Assembly: GCA_014529385.2 (NCBI GenBank)
Contig: CM043950.1
Location: 81,788,843-81,852,842, forward strand
DNA: 64,000 bases
Direction: 5' to 3'
Source: Adiantum capillus-veneris
Taxonomy: Eukaryota > Streptophyta > Polypodiopsida > Polypodiales > Pteridaceae
Below are positions 1 to 10,799 of this stretch, one piece after another. Position numbers and translations under genes: made by a program. Position 1 is the first letter of the stretch. The number at the start of each line of letters is the position of its first letter. The notes under the pieces were generated by a model. The model had not been told where the DNA came from. It did no database searches and saw only the letters and a list, made by a program, of their open reading frames with translations.

Positions 1-424
1 GAATGTGCTGAAAAGTGAATAGGCGTCGACGTTCCATTGGCCAGAGGCTTCAACCATGTGCGTTGCTTTGATTTTCTTCCTGAATTATAGCCTAATACCT
101 TCATTTTTTAGTGGATTAGTGGAACGATTGCAAAGCTACGGGAATTCAGCGAGTTTACTATCAATGGCGTTTACGGCTGCTCCTTCCCCCCATTGTCCCC
201 AAGTGCGACCCAACCCTTACTAACATAATATGGCGGCCGTGGTTGCCCTTTCCACGTGTCATCTTCTGCGATATGAAGGCTACATCCAAAAAAGAGAGAC
301 GCGAACGAATATTTTCTAGCTGCTTGGTGGCGGCTCTGCAAGGCTTTGAAGGCTTTCAAGCTCATTTAGTTGCTTGGTGACGAACGAAACTTGAACTCCT
401 TGCTCGCTCAAATTTCGTGCTTGC

Positions 425-432
425 AGAGAGAG

Positions 433-500
<68 letters not shown>
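425..500. repeat. (GA)n microsatellite
   Basis: An almost pure GA dinucleotide tract with one interruption. The copy at 26580-26647 is shorter and uninterrupted, so the locus varies between the two copies of block A. Confidence 0.97.
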
Positions 501-508
<8 letters not shown>

Positions 509-711
509 CTCAGGTATTCCCTTCCCTTGCTCATATCCCACAAATCGAGATCTTTCTTCTCGCAACTAATCGCTGCCATATTGGCTTCCCGCAACTCTAG
601 AGGAGTTCAACTCTGTGCCTTCCCTTCCTTTTTAGTTGAATCGGATGGTGAAGGGGACGACCCATAAGAGCCTAGCTCATGGGAAAGGAGAAGGCGTTGC
701 TTTTGGGCGCA

Positions 712-935
712 GTGAATTAGCCTCAACAGATGGAGTCGTCGTGGGTGAAGACACCATAGGGACAAGCCTGACACTAGATGACGGGGCTACTGTCAACGCA
801 TTAGAGGCATTGATACAACAACGGGTGTTACTATTGCTTATGTGAATTAGCCTCAACAGATGGCGTCGTCATGGGTGAAGACACCGTAGGGACAAGCCTG
901 GTACTAGATGATGGGGTTATTGTCGATGCTTCTTT
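712..935. repeat. Imperfect 130-bp tandem duplication
   Basis: A unit starting GTGAATTAGCCTCAACAGAT at 712 begins again at 842. The second unit is partial and diverged. The same pair is present in the second copy of block A near 26851-27075, so this duplication predates the block duplication. Confidence 0.75.
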
Positions 936-988
936 GATGTAGTAAATGCGTGCAAAGCATAAGGTCTATATCCTCCTGTGTCTTAGCA

Positions 989-1114
<126 letters not shown>

Positions 1115-2179
1115 TGTGCGCGTATGTCGCATGTGTCAATGCAAGGAACTTGCCGATACACTGTGTGCGAGCCACAAATGGCTCCAAGCACGCAACTAGC
1201 CTAAACTAGTAAGCTCAAAGATGGCGATGGTGTGTCACTCACCGCTCTACGCTTGCTATTGTGGAGGATTCCTCGTCACGAAGAAGAGGGAGACGCCGCT
1301 ACGCCACGCTTAACCGCCTCGTCGCCGTCGTGCCGCCGCAATGTTCGATCACACACACTCTCTCTCTCACACGCATACACACACACACACAAGGAGATGA
1401 AGAAGAAGAAGATGGAGATGGAGCAAGAGCACTCTTCAATTGCACAAATGAGAGAATGAGTGAATTTTAGGTTTAGTTGACTTTTATATGAGCTCGCCCC
1501 ATTCACACTTCGGCGCCCATGCTTAGCCAACTAATCCCTTGAATGTTCCAGTTAGAGTGCGTCTCTCATCGGCGATCACTCTTACCCTTTTCCTATTGGA
1601 CCGACAAGCCCGGTACTTGACACTACCAAATAAATAATACAACGCCCGTTATAGGTGATAGGAATGTGCGTGAGGGTTAACACGCCCCCCTTCCTGATGT
1701 AGATTCCGTCCTCGGAAGCTATTGAGTTGAAGCTCGTTGTTGAGGTGGAAGAGCATTTGAGATGAATGTCCTTAGCCTTCTTCGGTCACTGCAAAATCAA
1801 ACAACATTGGCACAGTAATTGCATTCTCATATACAATTAAAAAGCATATGCAGTTTTAGGCAGACAAATTGATTGGTAGCAGAATTCTAAACCATTTGTC
1901 AGCAATAAACATTAAATTGCAATATAATCAAACGCATAAACAGTTGTAAAGGTAAAAAAATTAAACAAGTCTAGGGTCGCTAATTTAACGGTCGAAAGGC
2001 ACTAAAGATCGACTATTAATACCATGGGCAAGCTTCTCAATTTTCTCTCGTCAATTAAGTTGTTTGATTGCGAGAGCCAAGTATTTCATGTCCAAGGGCT
2101 GACTAGAGGCTATACCTAGAAGACCTTGTAGTTAAGCTACGATAAAAGGAATTTCTCATGAAATCATTGCCTGACTGAT

Positions 2180-3112
2180 TACCTTTTCTTTGACCCCCCA
2201 AAGTCTTTTCACATTGTTTCATTTTTTATGTGTGTGCTTATTTTGTATGCCTTGGGTTTTTTGCTTTTCAAGGAAAAGCGCCCACACTGGGAACCTCTAG
2301 GGCTCTAGTACCATAGGCGATACATGTGGGTGGAGTACCAAATCAAGCTGAGGTTTCTCTTCCAGCTTAAGATTTTACATTGTGGCACTTTGATTTTTTT
2401 ATTATTCGTTTTCAGCATTTTAATTTTGTAACTTTGGGGGGTCATATAACACTGTTACCCTCCCCAGGGTCATCATATTAGTAAACTCCCTTTATAATAC
2501 TTAAGCTAAAGGTCAATAAGCCCACTAGAAAGCCCTAGTACATTTCATACAATGCTGCCTAAATTGGATTAAGAACCTAAGTAATCATTGATTATTGGGA
2601 AGGCATTCCCCATGATATTAAGAGAAGATCTCTAACGCCTAGCTTGGTCAAACTAGCTTAGCCGGACTGTTTGATTTTTAAACCTAGACAAGTGATTATG
2701 ACAAAAAATTACATTGAATTTAATGTTTTATACTAAGCAAATGTGTTGGATATTATGCTACCAATCACAATTAAAGCAGACAAACATGGATGCAAAAAGA
2801 TAAGGGGCAATGCTAATGGACAAGAAACACCTGTTTGTGTTGATGGTCGCGCTTGATTTGAAGTGTGAATGAGAGAAAGATTCCAGGAAGGTCCAAATCC
2901 GAACAACAGCAACATGTTCTTGTACACACTAGGAAACACAAAGAATACCTCTAGGAGGCACATCAGTGGGAAAAAAGAACTTTGCTAATCACTAAACTCT
3001 AATACAGAAACACTCCTATCCTACTAATCCTACCTACCCTCCATCACTCAAGTGATGAGGATCAAAGGTGTTTTATGACATAGGTTTCTGTTTCAGTGTA
3101 CTGAATGTAAAT
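2180..3112. other. No gene recognised
   Basis: AT-rich sequence with stop codons in all frames at short intervals. It begins where the match to block A copy 2 ends, and its right part may belong to the LTR described next. I see no motif I can name. Confidence 0.6.
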
Positions 3113-3297
3113 GTGTAGGTCTGGGTCAATGATTTGGTCTTTATTGTGCATACTTGTTTGCTAATTGCTCTTGCTCTTTATTATTTTTGTTTTTTGTGAG
3201 TATAAGGCTTTATATATACATTCCCTAAGATTGGTGATTGAGAGGTCAGGGAGGAAGGTTGAGAGGAGAGTGAGTGAATGATGACTATCAACAAACA
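3113..3297 (-). mobile_element. 3' LTR (start defined, end uncertain) of a gypsy-like gag-protease element
   Basis: Read on the minus strand, the LTR starts at 3297 with TGTTTGTTGA, directly after a polypurine tract (3298-3311). A TATA-like TATATATAAAG lies near 3207-3219 and an AATAAAG near 3175. The 3' end of the LTR is not established: TGTGTAGG on the plus strand at 3113 would give a CA end, but this is a guess. No 5' LTR is visible. Confidence 0.55.
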
Positions 3298-3311
3298 CTC
3301 CCCCCTTCCTT
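3298..3311 (-). promoter_or_regulatory. Polypurine tract (plus-strand primer site of an LTR element)
   Basis: The minus strand reads AAGGAAGGGGGGAG and is followed at once by TGTTTG. This is the usual junction between the internal region and the 3' LTR, and it resembles the junctions at 40184 and 56327. Confidence 0.7.
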
Positions 3312-4800
3312 GGGTAGATCATACCGTTTGAAATGTGCGTCACCCTTTGAAACCAATTGTTCCAGTTGGTAATAGGTAAGGATTTTTGCCAGTAGTTTTC
3401 TATTACTTTAGGTGCCTCATCGAGTTGCAAGGGTGGTAAGGTACTCTCCCATGATCGAAATTGAAGTGGTTCATCAGGCGATTCTTGAACACTGGGAGGT
3501 GTGGATTCCTTTGTAGCTTTATGGAGGTTCACTATTGTAGGTGGAGGTTGTGGAGACGCTTTTACCTCTATGGATGCATTACATAAGGAGCTAGAAGCTT
3601 CATGGGACTCCCCCCTTCCTGATCTAGGTGGAACAAATTATTCTTTCTTCGGTACCCAAACTAGCTCTAGAGAGGGTGTGTAGCATTCTGTGATTTTTTT
3701 CTTTCCCCAATCGTCAATTTGTTTTGGAGCTACAGGATTGGGCGCACATGGGTCAGGTGACAGGTAAGAACACAATCTACGTTTTGCACCCAGATTTGAT
3801 CATTTCCTTGATAGTAGCCTTGGGCTTCCAATAGTCGTTTAGGAATCCAACGCCATGTTCCCTTACATTTCTTGGGGTGAATGGGACGTCTCTTACCAGG
3901 CTCTTGTCTTTTAGCACTGGCTATGGTCGCTAAGAAGCTTTAGGGACCCACTCAGTCATCCTAGATAGTACATCCATATAAGGAGAATCTTCCCCAACAT
4001 CAGTGTCCGCTTTAAACGTGTAACAATACTGCAATGGGACGGAGTGAACTGTGGTGTCAGATCTATGATCAATTATAAACATGTTTCCTAGAGGATGTGC
4101 TCGACCAGTTACAAGATCCAATCTAATGACAGAATCTTGGAACTGCAAGTAGACATAATTTTTAGACCACTCATGCACCATTTTTGCTTCCCTCATGAAA
4201 GGACGTCCTAAGATCATCTTCGATGCCATAGTGTGCTTGGAGAAATCCATAACAATGAAGGTAACTCTTATTTTATGTCCAAAGACCTTGATCTTGAGAT
4301 CTTTTAGCATCCCAATAGGTTTAATAATAGACCCATTGGCCATCTTCACTACTATGGTTGTAGTCGCAAGGTGAGGTCTTCCTATAGTTTCCCATCAATT
4401 TTTAGTCACAATGCTAACCCCAGCACCACCATCAAGGATTCCCTTCACAGTTAATCCCTTAGTAGTGATTGGTATGGTTGCATTGGATTCGTCTCCCTCA
4501 AAGTATTGTCCCAACTTGTTAACAGGTATTTCTATAACAAGGTGCTCTTCTAGGTTGGGTTGTGGATCTAAGTGCTCCTCCTCTATTGGCATCTCCCCAG
4601 GTCCATCCATCTGTGCAAATTGTGGTAGTCCAAACTTCAGTTCTCCATTGAGGAAGGCTCGAAGAGCTGAGACTAGCTCAGGGTCTTTATATAGTTTGGA
4701 CATGATGGTGGTTCTAACTTCTCAAGACATGAAATCCATCAATTTGGAAATGTTTAACGGCACCTTTTGGGCTTCAGTCCCTTGACGTGGGGAAGATGGG
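3299..4800 (-). pseudogene. Gag/protease relic of a gypsy-like LTR element, without reverse transcriptase
   Basis: Reading 4703 to 3930 on the minus strand gives one frame with a single TGA near 4395. Before the stop is a retropepsin-like active-site stretch, GILDGGAGVSIV. After it comes the second protease signature, MILGRPFM, about 75 residues further on. Another TGA just upstream of 4703 interrupts the end of gag. Downstream, near 3900-3730, the frame encodes tryptophan-rich linker motifs such as RWIPKRLLEAQGYY and QIWVQN. A second frame (3532 to 3161) runs to the polypurine tract and into the LTR. The order is therefore gag end, protease, linker, polypurine tract, LTR, with no RT, RNase H or integrase. 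Either pol was deleted or the element is non-autonomous. The protease has Asp-Gly-Gly rather than the usual Asp-Ser/Thr-Gly, a form I also see in the 31.4-33.5 kb element. Confidence 0.75.
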
Positions 4801-4927
4801 ATCTCCATTTCTTTGATAGGATCAGGTAGTCCCTCTGTAAACATTCTTTCCATCAAGAAGTGAGTACGCCCACTTTCCCATGACTTTAAGTCACTTTCTT
4901 CTTGGATGACACTAGGTATAATATATA

Positions 4928-5312
4928 GAGGTGGCTTAATATATAGAGGCGAAGGTAGGTCGGTTCCAGAAGCTTCTCACGGTTTGTAAGGTTATTCGCT
5001 TGAGGTCATGTGTGACGTTTCTCAAAGTTTGAAATTAAAAATATGACCTCGTAACGAGATCATGCCAAGCGGCCAATTGTGGGCTCAACAAACCGCAAGT
5101 GCACACCAAGGCTGGGTTCACACTGCACGTCCCATGCTCACTTTCTTTTAGGTGGAACACTGAGATTTGACACCCTAGATTGCGCCATTCACATTGCGCG
5201 CTTTCCACCCACCTTGAATCCTAGATGGCATGCTGACTCATGGCCATCTCACTGCACAGGTGTTTCGAGCTAGTTACGACCTCCCCAACTGGAACATTGG
5301 AAGCTCATCCAA
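4928..5312 (-). repeat. Polyubiquitin-promoter-like segment, copy 1 (gene-less)
   Basis: Matches 24971-25301, the DNA immediately upstream of the polyubiquitin gene. It keeps a TATA-like ATATATTAAG and an intact heat-shock element, and has about 50 bp extra around 5020-5070 relative to the ubiquitin copy. No ubiquitin coding sequence follows it. The adjoining DNA at 4800 and below is a retroelement relic. Shared sequence resumes after the microsatellite up to about 5388. Confidence 0.85.
4964..4976. promoter_or_regulatory. Heat-shock element (three-unit) in the orphan promoter copy
   Basis: TTCcaGAAgcTTC is a perfect alternating three-unit binding site for heat-shock transcription factors. 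It corresponds to the site at 25007-25019 with one change in a spacer position, so the functional bases are all kept. Confidence 0.6.
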
Positions 5313-5327
5313 GCGTGCGCGCGCGCG

Positions 5328-5364
<37 letters not shown>
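5313..5364. repeat. (GC)n(AC)n microsatellite at a block junction
   Basis: A short GC tract followed by an AC tract. The same junction in the ubiquitin-linked copy (25302-25350) carries (GA)n, and the related junction at 35539-35636 also carries (GA)n. All three are followed by AGAAACAGAG and AAGAATCGGACA. Confidence 0.9.
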
Positions 5365-5368
<4 letters not shown>

Positions 5369-6064
5369 AAACAGAGCAAGAATCGGACAAAGCCTTAAAA
5401 ATCCTACAGGAGAAATGTCTTCCTTGAGGACTATATCTGATATTGTATTAGTACAGACAATTCTTCCCTCTTCAAGGACACTCCTACTTAGCTCTTCTAT
5501 GCTAAAGAATTTAAAAACTCATCTTTCTGATGAGGTAGTAGGCCCATACAATGGGCCTACTGCCGAAACCCATTGTGTATGGCGCCTGGGATAGCGCAGG
5601 TACACACACACACACACTTTGTCACAACAACTGACCATGATAGCATCTCAAGGGGTTCTGATTGTGATCTGAATCACTTTATCTTACTAAAAACTATGAG
5701 ATCTAATTGTATGCACTCAATTTAGACTTAAGCTGCTGTCGTATGGTAGTTTACCATAGGCTTTACTATACACCTCATGTATTGACAAGCAGCCTATTGA
5801 TAGCATAATGATCTCCACCTTGGTTAGGAAAACTCTGAAATGCTACTCGATTTCAGTGTTGCTGGCCTAGTATGCTATCTTGATTAGCATGGCTGAATGA
5901 GTACCACTAAAAGCCTAACTCAGTGGGAGCTTTCCCTTGTGGATTTAACCCTTAGAATAAGGAATCAGTGGGAACTATCCCTTGAGGTGCTAACCTTAAA
6001 AGGTAAATAGTTTTATTATAAAAACTCCCCTTCCTTTTATGGCTCCTCCTGGCATAACACCACC
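5364..6064. repeat. Segmental duplication block B1, copy 1 (second copy 35635-36329)
   Basis: Near-identical to 35635-36329. It holds no convincing gene. A short inverted repeat built on AGTAGGCCCATACAATGGG lies near 5537-5563 and is kept in both copies. The match stops at 6064. Copy 1 then jumps to sequence that in copy 2 lies 6.2 kb further on. Confidence 0.9.
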
Positions 6065-6068
6065 GCGG

Positions 6069-6364
6069 AGGTTGGCTTCTTGTTGCCCATCTTTACTAAG
6101 CTGTCATGTATGTATGCCGCATAGTTGATTATCTTTGGGGTGTCTTTTGTCATTGCCCAAGTGAACGTTGTGGCAATTGCACCTGGCGGCATCCTGTACT
6201 TCTGTGGCCTCTTTGTGCACATGTGGAAATACTGGTTGTATGACTGGCTCATGATTGCCACCTTTGGGTTGGCAATGTCTTCAAAGGTGTAATTTGTCTT
6301 TTTCTCTTTGTACACCTTGACTTCATCCCTTCTTTTTGTTACATTGTCTCCCTCATTGGAGAGG
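6069..6364 (-). pseudogene. Fragment of the coiled-coil LTR-element ORF (third copy)
   Basis: The minus-strand translation carries FEDIANPKVAIMSQSYNQYF and IINYAAYIHDSLVKMG, matching the ORF copies at 41105-42866 and 56379-59839. Only about 100 codons remain. The fragment is cut at 6069 by the deletion junction and ends upstream near 6364 at the same foreign joint as the copy at 42866. It is therefore a remnant of the same insertion as the 40-43 kb copy, carried by the segmental duplication. It has no function as it stands. Confidence 0.85.
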
Positions 6365-7294
6365 TCTAGTCCTCAAGTACCTTAGTCATCAAGCATGACA
6401 AAAACTTAGGTGGAGTTTCCACCTCAAGCTTATCCCTAGCTTGCACTAGGTCAAAGACAAGTTTAGGTCGGGTTTCCACCTCAAGCTCAACCCTAGCTTG
6501 CTTAAGGTCAAAGGACTTTTAATTCTAACCATTGGAGGTCTTTAATGAAGATAACCCTAAGGTATTTTAAGCTCCATTAGTTAGCCTTGATCTTTGATAG
6601 ACCATCTCTCATTTGGCCCCCTTTACCATTGGCCCCGTGTTGAGATAGATCCGTAAGTACATGTCTATATTCTAACCCTTGTTCCCATTTATTACCTCAC
6701 ATTAAATGATCAGTTTAATACGAGAAAATCATTTGGGTTGGTTAGATATTAGATATTTAATGACAAAGATTGTATAAAATTACAAGTGTTATGATGGCCA
6801 AGTGTTGAATGCACCTAACTTTAAGACATGGTTAGAATGCATAGGAAAAGTTTGCACTAAAAAATGGGCCTTGTAAGAATTGTTGATGTGGCATAGCTTT
6901 CAAAAATTGGGGATCGGTAAAAGTTTTTCAAATAAGATCCAGACTTGTCGAAGGTTGGATATTTAGAATCTACTCTTCAAATGCTATCTATTGATATATA
7001 GCATGCATGTATCGGACATTGCCTTCATGTAGATCTAGAAAAAGGTGATTTTAGATTACCGTAACGGTAACAAAACCTGGCTGATTGAAAAAAAAATGGC
7101 ATAACTTTCATAGAAGTCATTCAAACGTTTCAGACCTTGGCTCTTTAGAATCCATTTTTCAAGAACTTTCCAATGATAGGTCATATCATGGGGTTCTAAG
7201 CAATATTTAGAGGGGTCTACCGGGTTGCTTTCTTTGTCCAACTTTGATGATCTGGCACTCTTAAAAGGCCCAAAAATGAGTTCAAAATTTTCCT

Positions 7295-8487
7295 AATGGC
7301 CAAGTGGTGGATCTAGGAGACACCAACAATTGGATCCACAATTCAAGCCTTGATTATAATGGCCAAGTGGTGTATCTTTGATGCATCTAATTCCCAATTC
7401 TTAGTCTAAATGGCCAAATGGGGGATCTAGGATCTACTCATCCCACAAACATTGTGTAAAATTACAAGTGTTATGATGGCCAAGTGTTGAATGCACCTAG
7501 CTTTAAGACATGGTTAGATGGCCAAGTGGCGGATCTAGGAGACACCAACAATTAAATCCACATTTGAAGCCTTCGTTATAATGGCCAAGTGGTGGATCTT
7601 TGATGCATCTAATTTCCAACTCTTAGTCTAAATGGCCAAGTGGTGGATCTATGATCTACTCATCCCAAAAACATTGTGTAAAATTACAAGTGTTATAATG
7701 GCCAAGTGCTGAATGCACCTAACTTTAAGACATGGTATGAATGGCCAATTGGTGGATCTAGGAGACACCAATAATTGGATCCATAATTGAAGCCTTGGTT
7801 ATAATGGCCAAGTGGTGGATCTTTGATGCATCTAATTCCCAATTCTTAGTCTAAATGGCCAAGTGTTGGATTTAGGATATACTCATTCCATAAACATTGT
7901 GTAAAATTACAAGTGCTATGATGGCCAACTGCTGAATGCACCTAACTTTAAGACATGGTTAGAATGGCCAAGTGGTGGATCTAGGAGACACCAACAATTG
8001 GTTCCACAACTCAAGCCTTTGTTATAATGGCGAAGTGGTGGATCTTTGATGCACCTACTTCCCAATTCTTAGTCTAAATGGCCAAGTGGTGGATCTAGGA
8101 TCTACTGATCCCACAGACATTGTGTAAAATTACATGTGTTATGATGGCCAAGTGCTGAATGCACCTACCTTTAACACATGGTTAGAATGGCAAAGTGGTG
8201 GATCTAGGAGACACCAATAATTGGACCACAATTCAAGCCTTTGTTTTAATGGCCAAGTGGTGGATCTTTGATGCATCTAATTCCCAGTTCTTAGTCTAAA
8301 TGGCCAAGTGGTGGATTTAGGATCTACTCATCCCACAAACATTTTGTAAAGTACAAGTGTTATGATGGCCAGGTGTTGAATGCACCAAACATTAACACAT
8401 GGTTAGAATGGCCAAATGGTGGATCTAGGAGACACTAACAATTGGATCAACAATTCAAGCCTTTGTTATATTGGCAAAGTGGTGGAC
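7295..8487. repeat. Higher-order minisatellite, about 5 units of ~223 bp
   Basis: The basic motif ATGGCCAAGTGGTGGATCT recurs every 43-66 bp. Four kinds of sub-repeat follow one another in order: one continuing AGGAGACACCAACAATTGG, one continuing TTGATGCATCTAATTCCC, one continuing AGGATCTACTCATCCC, and one reading GTTGAATGCACCTAAC. Together they make a unit of about 223 bp. Units differ by scattered substitutions. Confidence 0.92.
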
Positions 8488-8760
8488 GCTCTTCAGTGCT
8501 TTGCTGTTGCAATATTTTATCTAACATATGCTTGTTGCCAAGCATCCTCACGCATTGATGATGATGATACTTATTTTAATCACGATATTAGGCTCTAGGT
8601 TTTATGCTTTCAATTGTACTTCATTTTGTTTTATTTTTATTTTTGTTTGTACCCTGGCATTGGAATAGATACACAAGGACTGTATCAGTGGTTCTCACAC
8701 TTAGGTTCACATTTTTTAGACGGTTAATATAACATTTTCTTTTCTTTTCTCTCTCTTCTC

Positions 8761-9522
8761 ACCTGCACACACACACACACACAGTGCATACACACACACC
8801 CACATACATTGGGGAGGTGCTGCCGAATCACACACCTATTGAAGAAGAAGCTAGGAGGGAGGTGCTCCCGAATTTTCATCTCAAGAAGCTCGATTAGATC
8901 AGAAAATCGAGAAGATTACCAGCTCTTAATCACGGTAACGACAGTTTAATTAATGCCATCTGAAAATCCCTTTCTCTACCATCAAAATTTCGCGTACATT
9001 ATGTCTATTCCAAGCCGAAAATCTCTATGACTACTCTCTAAATTCTCCTTATTCGTACTCTATTATGTAATCATCATTCCATAGCTGAATTATCAGCCAT
9101 TCTTCACTCTCGATTAATGATTAGAGCATAATTATCAAAATCTTCTCTCTCTAGATAGCATAGTAATTAATTGGCAAGCTAGTATTTGTGCAGATTGAAG
9201 AGAATCACTATTGTAATCACTCATTAACATTGTAGCTTAATTGAATTCATTTCTCTTATGCATTAAGATATAATTAAGGAGAAATTAATCCGTCATTAAG
9301 TCTCTAAGAATTGGTTTTTCCTCACACATATGCATAGGGTAAATCTGCATCATCTAATTACTAGGAAATAGTTTAATCATACTTAATCCAATTCTCTGGT
9401 AATTCCAATAGTGAAATCCTAATTATTCTTGATCATGTGAGCCGAATAATTATCTTAGAGTCGGTTCCCATAGGATTATGTGCCATCCTTAATGATTGCT
9501 TTATGAAAAATCTAGATCTATC
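8761..9522. other. No gene recognised
   Basis: Begins with CA-rich microsatellite remnants (8767-8812) and continues as AT-rich sequence with frequent stops in every frame. It separates duplication blocks B2 and C. The second locus has unrelated DNA in the equivalent place. Confidence 0.6.
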
Positions 9523-10180
9523 GTTGTATGGGCAGCTAGGCAACAATGGGAGGAGTGAACTCTCGCTGGAGGGGGGATGTTGTACCTCCAGAACATTGGA
9601 ACGTTTATGAATAAGTTTGAGTAGAATTTTTACTAGAATTCTGTCTTGGTTTTGTTTGCAATACTGGTTGAAGGGCTGTTTTAACGAACCATGTGGTTCG
9701 GAATTAAACAAGGAATATCTATGTTGAACAACCTTGTGGTAGTAATTAGGTCACACGAGGAAGTGTGAGTGTGCGGTGGAAAGTGGGGGCTTGGCTCGGG
9801 TTGCCAATGCATACGAGATGGGTGGTCCCGATTGGTCGCGAACTCTCTGTCCCCATAGTGCTTACTCGATATTGGTATTACTCATTGCCCCTAGAGCGGC
9901 GAATCCTCGAGAGTACGTGCCTCTGAAACATGGGGAAAAAGGCACTCGGGGTTTCTCTCCTCTTGGAAGGTGGGTCTTAGGATCGCTAGATAGTTAAGTA
10001 CGCTTCCCCTGTGAGGTGGAGCTAGATCTCGTTACTAGTAGGCTCGAACTCGACTCACTTTGTGATGAGCGATCGTCCGCTAGTTGAACCCTGAACCATT
10101 TTGTTTGCTTCCGCTATAGATCTAGTGGCCACCAGGTTTACCATCAGATCCGTTGTTTGATACGACGGGGTGGGGACCTT
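9523..10180. repeat. Segmental duplication block C, copy 1 (second copy 53587-54243)
   Basis: Near-identical to 53587-54243. The right edge lies inside the gag relic at 10122-10748, so the second copy carries only the last few codons of that gag. The rest is non-coding. Confidence 0.9.
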
Positions 10181-10748
10181 CGTCTCCCCCCATCCTTGGT
10201 GAATTATCACATTGCGGGCTGATGTGGCCCAACTCTCCGTAATTACAACGTGGACGTCTGGCTCTAGAACCTACCATTGCTTTGGCCAACACCATTCCTG
10301 GGTTTTTCTTCACCTCCTGACAGATTTGTAAACCTACCCTGACCTCGATTCTTTCCCACTTGACCTAGCATGTTTAGGCTGAGATTCTTCATTAAATCTT
10401 CCACTTGCCTCATGTCTTGCCATAGCCCATCATCTTGCACTATTGTAGTGACCACTGCTGGCATAACCTGAGGAGTAACAGAAACCACAGGTTCATGATT
10501 TGAACACCTCTTGTGGTGGGGTTGGAGATTGTGTCAATGCTTTCATACGTCAAGGACTTACCAGGTGTGCTGACAAAGTATATTGGCAAGTAACCTTCAT
10601 TAGGGATGAGCATGTAGTTCTTGTGTTCCAAACTATTTAGAATTCTAACACGAGGACATTCCCTATCTACGTACTTTTCAAGATACTCAGGCGAGAAGGA
10701 AATATAGCTCACAACTGCATGGAAAGTTATGCCAAGGTTTCCTTGCAT
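10122..10748 (-). pseudogene. Broken retroelement gag-like gene with a damaged zinc knuckle
   Basis: Three minus-strand frames together read as one protein with frameshifts near 10500 and 10313. The N-terminal part (10748 to about 10500) contains SFSPEYLEKYVDRECPRVRI. The middle contains VTPQVMPAVVTTIVQDDG. The C-terminal part has CNYGELGHISPQC, which resembles a CCHC zinc knuckle (Cys-X2-Cys-X4-His-X4-Cys) but lacks the second cysteine. The upstream end is cut by the truncated LTR beginning at 10800. I do not recognise the gag family beyond the knuckle. Confidence 0.6.
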
Positions 10749-10799
10749 TATTCTAGTACCTTCACAAGATCTGAAAACTGGTTATGCCTTTGGACAACT

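Larger units (their letters stand above)
6069..8760. repeat. Segmental duplication block B2, copy 1 (second copy 42565-46534)
   Basis: Collinear with 42565-46534. Both copies hold the ORF fragment, about 900 bp of AT-rich DNA without genes, and then the higher-order minisatellite. Copy 1 is about 1.3 kb shorter, almost entirely because its minisatellite has fewer units. A single isolated monomer of the repeat lies upstream at about 6770-6842 in this copy and 43260-43335 in the other. Confidence 0.92.

Noticed and set aside
316-594. Reading frames rich in Ser-Leu or Arg-Glu dipeptides at this and about ten other places
   Set aside because: They are translations of (CT)n/(GA)n microsatellites and have no flanking coding signal.
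7295-8487. Regular repeats considered as a CRISPR array
   Set aside because: The sub-repeats are of unequal length and the sequences between them are themselves repeated, not unique spacers. The context is a plant genome.
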